In this document: one piece after another, positions 9,931 to 21,734 of the stretch | Position numbering within the stretch: position 1 is the stretch's first letter | How the letters are laid out: each line of letters starts with the position of its first letter | Assembly: GCF_020921035.1 (NCBI RefSeq) | Contig: NC_063157.1 | Location: 7,808,501 to 7,872,500, forward strand | Direction of reading: 5' to 3' | Length of the DNA: 64,000 bases | Source of the DNA: Rhodamnia argentea | Lineage: Eukaryota > Streptophyta > Magnoliopsida > Myrtales > Myrtaceae | The notes under the pieces: generated by a model | Databases searched by the model: none | What the model saw: the letters and a program-made list of their open reading frames with translations, nothing else | What the model was told of the DNA's origin: nothing | Translations under genes and position numbers: made by a program

Positions 9931-12088
9931 ACCCTCAATGATATGAAGGGCTCTTATCGAATATTTGAAGATAGCCCATCATCTATAGTTTACCACACTA
10001 CTTTGTCAAAATCACTTGTAAGTTAAAGTTATGCTTCCCTATCTTTACTCGTTTGACTCATGCTGATTCAAAGTTAATAACATGCTTCCACAAACTTAGC
10101 TCGTCGGTCGGAAAAACTTTAAAATTGGCCGTTGTTGATGTCGGCAACCCAAGTGCCCTGTTCTTTCGACATGAAATGCCCGTCACCTGTTCGAGCAAAT
10201 GTCAAAGAAGTTTAATGGGAAAGAGGATGAAAATGACATGATGGTTTCGTAGTGGAGGGGGCAAAATTCGAAGAATTTATAATCTCTTTTTGACCCCCAA
10301 AGCATTGACATCTCGATGTAGGAATTTATTCACATTCAAACAAAAAAGGTGTAGTCAATTATCAATGAGTAATATTTTTTTTAACCGACTTATGGCGAAT
10401 GATCGGTCATTTTCAGCAACGCCATCAAATTCATACTAAGTTTTACGCCACATATGTTTAATTTTTTTTTGTTTGGCAATGATTATCTATCGCGAAAATA
10501 TCAGAAACCTACGTCACATTCTCGGTGACTACTTACACCTCTCTACTTTTGAAAAATGCGAAATACCTACTTGAGTCTTAGTTTTGATATCACTTTGCAC
10601 GTTCGTATCGATTATCCTTGTCTCCCATTTGCGGAAATGCCACGTTCTTTTAGAAAAGTACGCATCACCATATCCTAAAATCTCACAATTACTCAAAAAG
10701 TTTGAAAACAAACCACCGATATCCCGAGTAAATATAACAATGAGTTTGTGAGGAGGGGTAATTTGGCCTTTCCAAAGTGAGCTTTGCTTAGAGAGGTAGT
10801 GGTCATTGGGTGAAAATTGAATCATAATTTTGGTATCTATATCATACCACAAATCCTAAGTTAGAATCGTTACGTTTATTTTTCATTTTTTTGGTTATTT
10901 TGCTTGCTAATTCCATTATCATGTTTATTCCGTGTTCTCTCATTATATTTGTCCAATGGCAAGTGCCGTCATATCTTAATGTTACCGTGAATTTTCACGG
11001 TAATTTCACTAGAGATGGTGGATAAAATTAAAATGAAAATCCTAAATAATGACGACGCTTGTTTGGACGCTGATCCACGTGGATCGGGTCCATTACAATA
11101 GTCCATCACGCAGGTCGTGCTTGGGACCCAATCGTAAGGCCCACATGCACGGTCAACGACTGTGATGGGCTTAATCGACTAATGAATTGGAGTCCACACA
11201 AAGTATTTTGCCATGAGAGACATGCGATTTCCATGCTACTTACTAGATCACATAGCTCTCGATGTAAAGTTAAAAAAGGGAATGTCATCTCGGCATCATT
11301 GTTAGATCTGTGGAGCTTACAATATGCCACAAAGCGCTATTATTGTAAGACCTCAGAGAACATCATTAACTATTAATAAAACAGGGAGTTGGATAGGCAT
11401 CCCGAGATTATTTTTTCATTCCATCAATTTTGCCAGAAAACCCCTGAGCCGTCCACAATAAACAAATGCAACACAAGATAAGCTAAAAAAAAATTGCCAA
11501 AGCATTAAAGATTTAGGGCAAGAGATGCGTCGGGCCATCTTAATTTATTTAAAGAAGATAAGCACTTGCTCGTTCAATATTCCCAGACAAGATGGATGCA
11601 AATGATGATTAATGTTAATTAAAAGCACAACTTCACATCAGACCCACATAATCATATGTTTATGTGTGTTTGAGGCCGTCGCATTATGTTGTTGTCTTAT
11701 CTTTTTTCTTTTTTTTTTTGTTGGTCTGAACATTATGTTATATGATCGATTGTGGGGAAAAAAAAAATTTGCTAAGTTATTATGGTCGGTGACATGGCCA
11801 CGTAAGCGAAAACCTATTCAATTTTGAAACGCACCGGAAAGTCCACCATGACGTGCCTGCCCCAAATCACCTACTCCTCGAGTTTTCAAGCCACATGGCA
11901 CACAGCTCACATTGCTTTTCTGGCGCCACGTAATCTTGGTTAATTAAAAGAAATTAGAGGCCACTAAACACTGAACGTGTCATGTGGCCGAGCCTAGTTA
12001 ATTAGCAAACCCTAGTTTGTGTTTACTACTGGACTAGCCACTCTAGCAGCGTCCAAGCGTAATTTCGGCATCATAATAAGTTTATGGA
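9931..12088. other. gene-free AT-rich spacer
   Basis: No gene or clear repeat boundary recognised over about 2.1 kb. Short open frames (for example 10529-10852 on the minus strand) show no domain and sit in AT-rich sequence. Confidence 0.5.
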
Positions 12089-12447
12089 AAAATGACACAA
12101 ATGGTTTATGAACTTTGACATATTGCAAATGCGATCCTTGAATTTGTAATTTATTTAATATGGTTTCTGAATTTTTTATACATATTTAATTTAGTCCATT
12201 AATTATAAGATCATGTTCAATATTGTCCATGAACTTGAATTAATGAAAAACCACTAAACATTTTCATATAGAGCAGGGACTAAGTTGAGCATGTTTCAAA
12301 ATTTCATCGATTATATTAAATAAATTGAAAGTTCAGGAACCATATCGTATATTGAGCTAAAGTTAAGGGATCGATTGAACAAATTAAAAATTTGAAGATC
12401 AAATTGGATATATGGCAAAAATTTAGAGATTATTTATGTTATTATTC
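12089..12447. repeat. foldback-type inverted-repeat element
   Basis: The left arm (AATGACACAAATGG onward) is the imperfect reverse complement of the right arm, which ends in TTATTTATGTTATTATT. Each arm consists of repeated 30-40-base units alternating TTGAACTTT-like and ATTTATTNAATATGG-like blocks. The same unit style occurs at 20219-21030 and 56987-57415. Confidence 0.6.
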
Positions 12448-13229
12448 TTTATTTTATTGCTCTTTGAATTTCGCTTTATATGGGCGTGATGAGGGAAAAG
12501 TGGGGTTTCGTTGACCTTGATTTGCCTTGCGAATGATTGGATCTGAATTTGCTTCTCTAGTGTTCCAGCGATTTGCACCATCCGGTGATGGGTCATGTGA
12601 ACGTGACAGTGAAGAGAGCGACGTCAATGGAGCTGCATTTTTAAACTTAACCTCGTGATTAATCGAAAGCTCATTAGTATAGATCAATGTTGGTCGATAC
12701 GATCGGATGCTTCTAAACGAACTTTCGGCCCCTAATTTTACCTGGTTTCCGGCGGAACCTGCTTAGAGTTAAATTTAATTATAATGCTTGTCCCCAACAT
12801 CCATGGCCAAGAAACCCAAAAAAAAAAAGAAAAGAAGGCCAAATACCCTACATTCATCGAACAGTGTCAATCGATGCGATCGGATGCTTCTGAACGAACT
12901 TTTGGCTCTTAATTCTATCGAATTTTCTGGCAAATCATGCTTAGGATTAAAAGTGATTATAATGCTTGTACCCAACATAAAGAAAAAGGGGGCAAAAAAT
13001 ACGCGGGATTGTTTTGAATAGGATGTGTTAACTGCATGCATGCGGAGGAATTAGCAGATCTTGCCTTAATTAGATTATCACAACGATGTGAGTGATGATC
13101 TTGCATGTTACTCCAGAGAGGCACAGAAGATCCCAAGAACATGTGCATATCGAAGAACATGATCATTACTTAAAAGAAGACAGAGCATGTGCATTGGATC
13201 CCAATCGAGCCACGGGATGAACATGCCCA

Positions 13230-13910
13230 AAACAGTAGTGCTACATGGAAAAGATAGTGTAGGTTGCCGCTAAGTCAAAAAACCTAAACCTCACCCGCCA
13301 AAATTGGAGCCACATACTTGGAGTAATCCCCATTTGATCCCACCACTAATTGCATATGAAAATCCACTTTAGTTAAGCCGCATCTTAACCTTCTTGTTTT
13401 GCAACGAGACTCACGTCGACGTCGAGAGACGGGGTTAATGTTTTCCAAAGGGAAAATTATATCGGGTACTCGTCTTTAACTTCGAATGGAACAATTTGAG
13501 GAATTCGCCACGTGGGTAGGAAAAATTCCCACAATGATTGGTGCGGAAAAGCTTTAGATTTAGAGAGAAACGCGTCGTGCTCCACCTAGAGCTGCAAATC
13601 GAGCCATTGTTCCAGCCTACAAAGACCGATATGATCGAAGCTGGACACATAAGTTCGTTCCTTTTCGAATAGTTGCAAGGAAATCCTCAATTCGTATCTT
13701 TCTAGAATCCGATTTTTGCGAACGTGAACAGCACCCGTAGCGCCCCACACATCACGGGTCGAGATCTAGAACCACGCCCCGTGCCCTTTGCATGAACCAC
13801 GACCGCGCATGATCTCCATTGTTATGGCCTAAACAAAGACCGAAAAAGGAGTTGGTTTTTTTTTTTTGCATAATCGACTTGATTAATGAAGGATTACGAC
13901 TAACCACCCC
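13230..13910. repeat. segmental duplication, copy A of TIP1 upstream flank
   Basis: About 680 bases that recur in the same orientation at 19413-20065 with moderate divergence. Shared landmarks include GATCCCACCACTAATTGCAT, GTAGGTT near the start, TTTTTGCGAACGTGAA and GCGCATGATCTCC, ending at GATTAATGAAGGAT. Copy A lies 450 bp upstream of the TIP1 start. It contains no gene. Confidence 0.8.
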
Positions 13911-14246
13911 ACTGTTGTCCACGTCAGTCCCGAGCATAAAAAAATCACGTGGTCGGCGAAGGGACAAAAACGCTGGAGGTGGACCCGCCACCACCGCAAA
14001 CCATCCATTGTCATTGGGCGGTGATGCTCGCCTACTAGTCGGTCAGAGTCACATCAAGCCGTACACGTGTCGCGGAGGGAGCGAATTGGAGGCCCGTCGC
14101 TTGGGACCGTGTCGGAACGGCGACAGGCGGCTGCCAAAAAAAATAATAATAATAAAAGAAGCCATCCGGTTCCAACGTTTGAAAATCGGTTGTGACCGGA
14201 TGGAGACCGGCTATTCCGGTTGCAACGGGCCGTGTTTTGGGCTCAC

Positions 14247-14253
14247 TATATAT
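14247..14253 (+). promoter_or_regulatory. TATA box of TIP1
   Basis: TATATAT in the context CTCACTATATATGGG, about 110 bases upstream of the TIP1 ATG. Confidence 0.6.
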
Positions 14254-14361
14254 GGGAAAGGCTTCGCTCACTCTCGGAGCACGAAGCAGCCGAGTGAGTG
14301 AGCAGATTTGGTTTTTCTAAGCACTCTAGCAAAGGGCAAAGCAAAACCAAATCTCCAGAGA

Positions 14362-15545
14362 ATGCCGATTTCGAGGATCGCCGTCGGGTCTGCGGCCGAG
14401 GTCGGCCAGGTCGATGCTCTCAAAGCGGCTCTAGCTGAGTTCATATCGGTGCTCATTTTCGTCTTCGCCGGGGAAGGCTCGGGCATGGCCTTCAGTAAGT
14501 CTCTCTCTGTCCCTTCAGCATCTTTGCCCATTGTACTAGCTATACATCCAAGATTTTCTCTCAATGAATTTTAATGAAACGAGCTCTGAAAATATGTTTA
14601 GCTTTGAACCCTTTTTCCATCTAATCTTGATTGTCTATTTTCTTACATATAAGCATGTCTAAAGAGTGGCCATGTACTTCACTAATATATTCTTAATGAT
14701 CTGACGTATTGACTGATATTTATACAGATAAGCTTACCGACGATGGGTCGACGACCCCTGCGGGCCTTGTGCAAGCCTCCCTAGCCCACGGCTTTGCACT
14801 GTTCGTGGCCGTTTCAGTGGGCGCGAATATCTCCGGCGGCCATGTGAACCCCGCCGTCACCTTTGGCGCCTTCGTGGGCGGTCACATAACCTTGGCCAGG
14901 AGTGTGTTGTATTGGATAGCCCAGTGTGCTGGATCGGTGGTCGCTTGCTTGCTCCTCAAGTTCGCCACGGGCGGACTGGTAAGAAGATTTACCAATGAAT
15001 GGTCCTAATAACACCCAAAAAAAAACATCAAGAAAGAGCAAAAGAATATGCTATAAACTCAAATTGTAAAGGGAATAGTAAAGTTCGGGGCAAAGTTGGA
15101 CGACACAAACCGGTCTATTTCAGGAAAAGTCAACTATCGACTTTTATCACTAATGTTGCTAAAATTATTACAGGAAACCTCCGCATTCTCTCTATCATCC
15201 GACGTGACCGTGTGGAACGCGCTGGTGTTCGAAATAGTCATGACCTTCGGCCTGGTCTACACCGTCTATGCGACCGCCCTCGACCCGAAGAAAGGCAACA
15301 TCGGAATCATCGCGCCCCTCGCGATCGGCTTCATAGTCGGTGCCAACATCCTAGCCGGAGGGGCCTTCGACGGCGCATCCATGAACCCAGCCGTCTCCTT
15401 CGGCCCCGCCGTCGTGAGCTGGTCGTGGAGCGACCACTGGGTGTACTGGCTCGGCCCGTTCCTCGGCGCGGGCATCGCCGGCCTCGTCTACGAGCTGTTC
15501 TTCATCAACCAGACCCACGAGCAACTCCCCACCACCGAATTCTAG
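14362..15545 (+). CDS. TIP1-3: tonoplast intrinsic protein, TIP1-3-like aquaporin
   Basis: Three exons (14362-14494, 14728-14978, 15174-15545) give 251 residues, normal for TIP1. The channel moves water and small neutral solutes (urea, glycerol, peroxide in this class) across the vacuolar membrane. Both NPA boxes are intact: [12 protein letters not shown] in exon 2 and [11 protein letters not shown] in exon 3. The selectivity-filter residues read H (SLAHGFALF), I ([11 protein letters not shown]), A (GASMN) and V (NPAV), the H-I-A-V set of TIP1. Six hydrophobic segments are visible. The C-terminus HEQLPTTEF and the TSAFSL segment after GGL resemble TIP1-3, a subtype known from pollen in Arabidopsis; expression here is unknown. 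[10 protein letters not shown] has a Glu where relatives usually have a small or polar residue. Exon 3 is strikingly GC-rich. Both flanks are duplicated about 5-6 kb downstream without the gene. Confidence 0.95.
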
Positions 15546-16049
15546 GTCCACGAGCCGTTGATGTGGAAGTTGTGTTTATGGTTTCAATTGGGCGGGTTCG
15601 TCGCGAGTGTTGTTTTCTGTATCTGGCTGTTTTGTCAATTCTCGTTGCAAGTGAATCATTTTTTGCTTTCTCGTTGAGAAATTTTTTGGATCTTGATCAC
15701 CTATTTGTCAATTTCAAGAATAAGAGCAAAGCCTGTCTAAAAAACAGCTGAAAATGAAAAGAAGTTGGTGAGTTTGTAATAACAAACGGAGTAATGTCTA
15801 ATTTCTAAAATAATTGGAGTTTTTTTTTTTTTTGGTCAGGAAAATAATTGGAGTTAAATAAATTGTATCTTAGATCAAATGAAAAGAAAAATAATGCCAC
15901 CCCTCTGTTTCTTCACCTGCAAATCAAGTTACCCATTCTTATGGTAAAAAGTAAGCCTTGTGTTTGGTAAAAATATCTCTTCTACTAAATGCTACTGTGT
16001 TTATGGTAAAAAATCTCACGTGTGTAGTAAACGAACTCGTCAATCTTTA
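15546..16049. other. TIP1 3' flank
   Basis: 3' UTR and spacer; a poly(T) tract lies at about 15820. No gene seen. Confidence 0.5.
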
Positions 16050-16590
16050 AATAAAAAATATCTATCAAGAAAAATTTTCATTTACCAAAAACTTCTTGTA
16101 ATTGCCGAGAACAAGTTATGTTCATGATTGTGGTAAATTTGATAAGTTTTGTATTCCGTTACTTCGCGTTCATCATTAATAATTGCAAGTTAATTTTTTG
16201 TGACGAATGAGAAAAAGAGAAACTAATATGTAGTAATGATATGTACTTTTACCGCAAATAACTTATATTTACGGAGAATAGCCTTACGTTACCGATAAAA
16301 GAAAACAACTTGCATTTATCAACATGAACTTGTATTTACAAAGAATAACACGAATTTATTGAGCAGCAGTTACCTTTATGATATAAAGAGGTAAACCTCA
16401 TTTGCTCTAGGTAAATGCAATTTGTCCCGGTGATTCTTCGCAAATATAAGTTATTTGTGGTAAAAGTAACTTGTTCTTCATAAAAATCTATACTCTCTTC
16501 TATCATTTGCCACTAAAAATAGTTTAGCACTTCGAATGACGGCTCTACTTCATTGGGTGAAAGAGTTGAAGCTACATTTATTTGCAAAAA
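16050..16590. repeat. segmental duplication, copy A of TIP1 downstream flank
   Basis: About 540 AT-rich bases matching 21016-21533 in order and orientation. Landmarks are TATCTATC then CATTTACCAA, AACTTGCATTTATCAA, GAGGTAAACCT, GGTAAATGCAATTT and AGTTGAAGCTA. The segment is rich in short internal inverted words (AACTTGTATTTAC versus GTAAATGCAA). It may therefore itself be an old MITE rather than unique flank. Confidence 0.75.
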
Positions 16591-16905
16591 AAAAATTCAT
16601 TGATTCATATGATATCTTAGTATGTTACGCGTGACACACGTTCTTTCCGATTATATCCTTTTTATGCACAAGCGCGCGAAGAAGCACGACAAAATATTCA
16701 CTGTATACCATACAAGAAATTTACACGAGTTTAATTAATATACATATGTCTCTTCACATTAACATTAGTATTACGATGCAAACAACGTCCCAGACAAAAC
16801 ACAAATTACAAAAAAAAAGAAAAGGTACTGGGAAGCGGTTAGGGTCACCTATCACCATCAATATACTCCTACGGTCAAAAGCCTTCTTGTAAAGTGACAA
16901 AATTT
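16591..16905. other. AT-rich spacer
   Basis: Nothing recognised between the duplicated TIP1 flank and the gag-like remnant. Confidence 0.4.
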
Positions 16906-17576
16906 TCATCCAACTCATGCGTTGATGGCCTCCGACATCACATTGTCCCTCCATCGTTTTGTCCATTGGCATATGTGATCTGCACGGAGCATTCCTGGAT
17001 TCAATGGGGGCGGCATGCCAACATTCATTGGATTCAACGGGTTCATCACCCCTACCAGAGACGACACTATATTATGGATGGGTCTCATATGGTCACCATT
17101 CGACGGTGGTCCAACCGACCTTGAGCTTTCAATGTTTGGTAATGGTTTGTACCTATTTGCCGCTTCGACGTTGTTTCCAATTGTGTCATCCTGGACCTCG
17201 GCGGTCTGATTGACAATATTATTGAGGCCAGGTAAATGTTTCTATTTTGATTCGAAGTGAGTTCAGTCACCACATTAGTGATCATTGGTTTGATTACTTC
17301 CGCGATGTGATTAACCATATGATTGGTTAAGTTATTCTGATGCTCTTCGAACATCCTTCTCACGGTAACCACCATGATTGGATCTGGGGCCAACTTTCTC
17401 CTGTGATCATCGGTAAGAACATGTGAAATATCCACCTGGTTCCCACCCGGATTGTCATCTCCCGCTGCATTTGCGTTCAATGATTTTGACCAAGTGAGCC
17501 TCTCGTTGCATTGGTGCAGAGACTGATTTTCTGCACTTGCGGCATTGCGAGGCTCCTAATTCCTGTTTCTGGCCAT
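16906..17576 (-). pseudogene. degenerate retrotransposon gag-like ORF
   Basis: On the minus strand an ATG at 17576 opens MARNRN, hits a stop at codon 7, then continues for about 110 codons with a polar, gag-like sequence (VRRMFEEHQNNLTNHMVNHI, VIKPMITNVVTEL). Near 17226 the frame shifts and continues as NNIVNQTAEVQDDTIG, then PSNGDHMRPIHNIV, NPLNPMNVGMPPPLN, ending in TGA at about 16908. The proline-rich tail after a coiled-coil-like segment is typical of plant LTR-retrotransposon Gag N-termini. No zinc knuckle or Pol follows. The family is uncertain. Confidence 0.45.
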
Positions 17577-17968
17577 TAGCACTTCCCTAGATTGAAACAC
17601 AATGTTCTCACCAGGCTTGCCAAAAAAGATGTTTCAACGAAAATGATCAATGAAAGATCTTTCACCGAAGTGCTAAATCTTCGGCTTTTTAAAAGTGTTT
17701 TTGGGTTCTGCGGTGAGTCGGATAGGAAAACGAATTCGCGATGTGATAAGTTAACTTTGACTAAAAACTACAGACAATAATCGGTAGAGGAAATTGGATA
17801 AGTTGCATTGATTGTGCATCCCTTTTATAGAATTCTTTTGGCTATTTACAGCCCCATATATATAGAGGATAACCCTCGAAAGCGGTTACTACCTCTAACC
17901 ATAATTGCTCCTGAAGTTTTCGGGATAAGCTCAATATCCTAAGAGCGTTGATTCAAGGCTTTGTGGTT
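17577..17968 (-). mobile_element. possible LTR/leader remnant upstream of the gag-like ORF
   Basis: Directly upstream (minus strand) of the gag-like start is a leader, then a segment with a TATATATA box near 17858 followed by purine-rich sequence, as in an LTR promoter. No second LTR was found inside the window, so this is tentative. Confidence 0.3.
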
Positions 17969-17969
17969 A

Positions 17970-18756
17970 GTGTTTGGTCATCCGAACTTTTTTACTGGAT
18001 AGGATAATGTCGGACATGATAAGGATAAGATAGGATTTTAAATATCCCATCCAATATTTGTTAATATCTGGATATAATGTGGATTCAAATAAATAATATT
18101 CAAATAAATATTTGATTTGTAAGATTAAAATTAAAAATAAATCATGAAAACAAAACAGGCCTCTCTTCTACGTGACTTTGAGGACGCCGACGAGTACGCC
18201 ATCTCCTTCTGCGACCTCCCTTTCACCGCCCTTGATCAATTTGACTGATTCTGCCCCACTCTACGGTCAACTTCGTCACTTGGAGAAGCCCTCGAGTTTG
18301 GGTTCTCCATCAGATTCCCGGGGATCGAACCAACGATTTCAACGATGCGATCCCTCTACGCCCGCGACCCGTTCGACGGAATGACAAAGAGACCGCAGAT
18401 CTGGGTTTCACTCGTTGGCGCTTTTATGTGGGGTCTGGGGAGAAAGAGAGAGATGGGGGAACAGTTCGGAACGCGGTGCGTTGACATCCTTGGGTTGTAT
18501 TTCGCACGCGTGACTCACAGTTTTTTAGTTTTTTCCAAATCAGGCCGTCGCCAGTGGGAGGAGCGGTGGCCTGAGTATGCTTAGGCCGTCTGTTATAGGT
18601 TCTACCTCGTGAAAGCGTTGCGTTGGCTTCTTTGGGTTGTATTTCGCACGCGTGACCTACAGGTTTTCAGTTTTTTCCAAATTTCACGTATGTCTATCCC
18701 ACTTCTTAAGTGAGATTTTTTTATCCGAACTATATATCAGATCATATACCAAACAC
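17970..18756. mobile_element. candidate TIR DNA element with gene-like cargo
   Basis: The ends GTGTTTGGT (17970-17978) and ACCAAACAC (18748-18756) are perfect inverted repeats, with a second shared word ATCCGAAC inward of each. AT-rich arms surround a GC-rich core (about 18165-18470) unlike its neighbours. The core reads FEDADEYAISFCDLPFTALD before a stop, as a captured exon fragment would. A 66-bp segment (GGGTTGTATTTCGCACGCGT and flanks) occurs twice, at 18478 and 18620. No transposase or clean target duplication was found. A related AGAATAGGATTGGATATG segment at about 18850 suggests further copies. Confidence 0.45.
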
Positions 18757-19224
18757 ATAGTGTGCTATTTAGTTACTTCTGGCTATCATGCTTTGAATGT
18801 TTAACCGTTTTCTGACTTAAAACTACGTTTGATCGTCGAAATTTCTAGACAGAATAGGATTGGATATGATATGATATAAAATCCAAGGATTTTGCTACAT
18901 CCTATCCATTATTTGATAACTGGCAATAATAAAACCAAATATTTTCACATCATATTTTGTCTATTATTTGGTATAAATGACATATTGGTATAAGTGAGCC
19001 TAAAAGTTGCACAAACGAAAATTATAAGACTCTCTTGTGACACTCTTGCCTACTTCATTTTTATTGCTAATTTTTTATTTTTTTCCCTTTCTTTTTTTAT
19101 TCTTTTCTTATTTATTTATTTTTTTCCCTTCCATCATTCTGTAATAACATTTTACTAAATAGTATATTATACTAATATTATAAATTACTAAAATAACTAA
19201 AATATGTAATTAATATAAAAAATT

Positions 19225-19246
19225 CTATATATATATATATATATAC
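19225..19246. repeat. (TA)n microsatellite
   Basis: About ten uninterrupted TA units within a very AT-rich stretch (19030-19390) that shows no other feature. Confidence 0.9.
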
Positions 19247-19412
19247 AGAATTTATATTATAAGATAGAAATAAACTCAAATACATAAATAAAAATGGGAA
19301 TAAATAATAATGAAGTTATTTTTATTTTTTAGTTATTTTGAAATTTTTGTAGTAGAAATCAAATATTGTTTATTTTCTAACACTATTTTAATTTATATCT
19401 CTTGGACCAAAA

Positions 19413-20065
19413 AACAGTGCTGCTACTTAGAAAAGACAGTGTAGGTTCCTGCTAAGTCAAAAATTTATATCTCTTGGACCAAAAAAAATAAAAAATAAAA
19501 AACTATATCTCACCCTCCAAAATTAGAGCAGTATACTTGGTCTGATCTCCTTTTGATCCCACCACTAATTGCATATGAAATTCACTTTAATTAAACTGCA
19601 TATTAATCTTCTTGTTTAGAAACGAGACTCTCGTCGAGAGACATGATGCTCTTGTCTTTTAACTTCTGAAGGAACAATTTGGAGTTCGTCAAGTGGGTAG
19701 GAATTCCCACAAGGGTTGATGCGAAAAAAAGTTTTAGATTTCGAGAAAAAACACGTCGTGCTCCACTTGGGGCCTGCAAATCGACTCATCGCTCCAACTT
19801 ACAAAAGACCAATATGATCAAAGTTCAAAGTTCATTCAATAATGAATTATTGCAACAGAATCCCCGTCCGTATCTCTTGAGAGTTTGATTTTTGCGAACG
19901 TGAATAGCATTTAATCCACATATCGCGGGCTGAGATCTCGAACCACACCTATGTCCTTTGCATGATCCACGATTGCGCATGATCTCCCTTATGATGGCCT
20001 AAGCAAAGGCCGAAAGGGAGTTGACTTTTGCATAGTCGATTTGATTAATGAAGGATACTAGAGAC
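19413..20065. repeat. segmental duplication, copy B of TIP1 upstream flank
   Basis: Diverged direct copy of 13230-13910. Near its start the 24-base word beginning TTTATATCTCTTGGACC is itself duplicated (about 19394 and 19465) around a 48-base piece of the copy. The copy ends at GATTAATGAAGGATAC, immediately before a SINE. Confidence 0.8.
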
Positions 20066-20086
20066 CAACATAACTAATGAGGCGTT

Positions 20087-20217
20087 GGCTGAGTTAGTGA
20101 GATTCATGAGCTTTAGCCAATTAAACCGATGAGGTCCCGGGTTCGAATCTCCCCGGCCGCGTCTTGGGGGACTTAACCGGTGACATTGGACTTCGCATGA
20201 AGGTTAAAAAAAAAAAA
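20087..20217 (+). mobile_element. tRNA-derived SINE
   Basis: A Pol III A-box-like segment (TTGGCTGAGTTAGTGAG, about 20094-20110) and a strong B box GGTTCGAATCT (about 20139-20149) are spaced as in a tRNA. A short body and a poly(A) tract at 20206-20217 follow. It lies where copy B of the TIP1 upstream flank stops. Target duplications were not resolved. Confidence 0.65.
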
Positions 20218-20218
20218 C

Positions 20219-21030
20219 AAGGGATATATACACACGCTCCTTGAACTTTGACCCAATATATAATGTGGTTCCTTAATTATTGATTTATCCAATATCGTCT
20301 CCGAACTTTATTTCAATGTGCAATGTCGTCCCTAAACTTTTAATTTGTCATAGATGTATCGGTTTGAGGTAAAATAGTTACAAATTTATCATTTAAGTGT
20401 CAATTTTTTTGAAAAACGGTTATTCCAATGTCAACTATGGTGAGCTTTGTCGAAAGTCATACGTGACATCTATGTGGCTCTCCGGAGGATCCCAATTAGC
20501 ATCACTAACCCAAAACAGCGCCGTTTAACATGTTTGCCCCAAATTATAAAATCTAATTTGGACAAATCAAGTTTCTTGAAACCCTAATTTTTTAAACCCC
20601 TCTTCTTCAATCCCTTTGATGAGCGAACTCCCACCTCGATCCTCCATGGTACCGCAAAGCCACGGAGAAGCTACTCCACCAGCCCCATCCTGACCTCCAC
20701 CGTTGCTGATCCCAACATCGACCCTCCCAAAACTTCTCTCCTTCTCGAGCTCGATTGGCAGAAAATTCATTTCTGTTTGGAAGCAGAAATGACTGAGATG
20801 GCTGATTTTCCGTTTATTTTAATTTAAAGAATTAACTTATTTTTAAGTTTAAAATTTCACGCGAACGCCATGTGGCCTGATTTATAAAAAAAATTGCCAC
20901 ATAATTAGTTGACTGGAATTTCTCGCCGTTTGGCACTTAAGTGAGCCGGCAAAAAATATTGGCATCAAAGTAAACGCCGTACACAAATATTGACATTTGA
21001 AGTGTCATTGTGCCAAAAAATATATCTATC
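20219..21030. mobile_element. foldback-type element carrying a GC-rich insert
   Basis: The left end begins GATATATACACACGCTCC and continues with TTGAACTTTGACC-like subrepeats related to the element at 12089. The right end, reverse-complemented, also begins GATATAT and shares AATAT/GTG/CCAATAT words. Between the arms is a GC-rich segment (about 20565-20790) with a 67-codon minus-strand frame (20770-20567) that resembles no family I know. It occupies the position that TIP1 holds in the other duplicate. Confidence 0.45.
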
Positions 21031-21533
21031 TAGACAAAAATTCATTTACCAAGAACAACTTGCATTTAAGAAGAACAAGTTAAATTCATGACAGCACTTC
21101 GCGTCCAATATTAATAATCTCAAATTAATTTTTTAATGCCAGATGAGAAGAGAAAAACTGATATTTAGTAATCATATGTATTTTTACCACAGACAACATA
21201 TATTTAGGAAGAACAGCTAACGTTAGGGGACAAAAAAAAACCAACTTGCATTTATCAAGTTCAACTTGTATTTACTAAGAACAACTTGAATTCATTGAGA
21301 AGAAGTTTCAATAGAGGTAAACCTTATTTGTTCTCGGTAAATGCAATTTATTCTTTGTAAAACCCACTTATTCTCCGTCAATATAAGTTCTTTTATTTTT
21401 TTTTGGGTCGAATTTACATATAAGTTATCTGTGGTAAAAATAGCTTGTTCTTGATAAATCTCAATTATCTTCAATCGTTTGTTCTTGATAAATAGCTTCA
21501 TTGATTAAAAAAGTTGAAGCTATTATTTGAAAA
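21016..21533. repeat. segmental duplication, copy B of TIP1 downstream flank
   Basis: Diverged direct copy of 16050-16590, ending at the shared AGTTGAAGCTA word. It contains a small insertion with a T tract near 21390. Confidence 0.75.
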
Positions 21534-21734
21534 GAGAAATTACTATAAATTTATGCACTTTTTCCTTAACATTTGAAATCAATTTGTGAAAATAAGAAGA
21601 GTAATCATGACGCGATAAGGGTTGTCACTACTAAACTAGTTTACCACGAATGGCCTAAGTTTACTAAGGAAGAATGTACGCTATACCACAAAATATATGA
21701 GGTCACCGATAATAATCAGGGGTGATCAGTTCCA

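Noticed and set aside
14999..15751. 250-codon + strand open frame over TIP1 exon 3
   Set aside because: It is out of frame with the conserved aquaporin exon, runs through intron and 3' UTR, and is arginine-rich nonsense.
20087..20160. A functional tRNA gene at the A/B-box-like site
   Set aside because: The sequence does not fold into a proper cloverleaf by eye and is followed by a body and poly(A), so a tRNA-derived SINE fits better.
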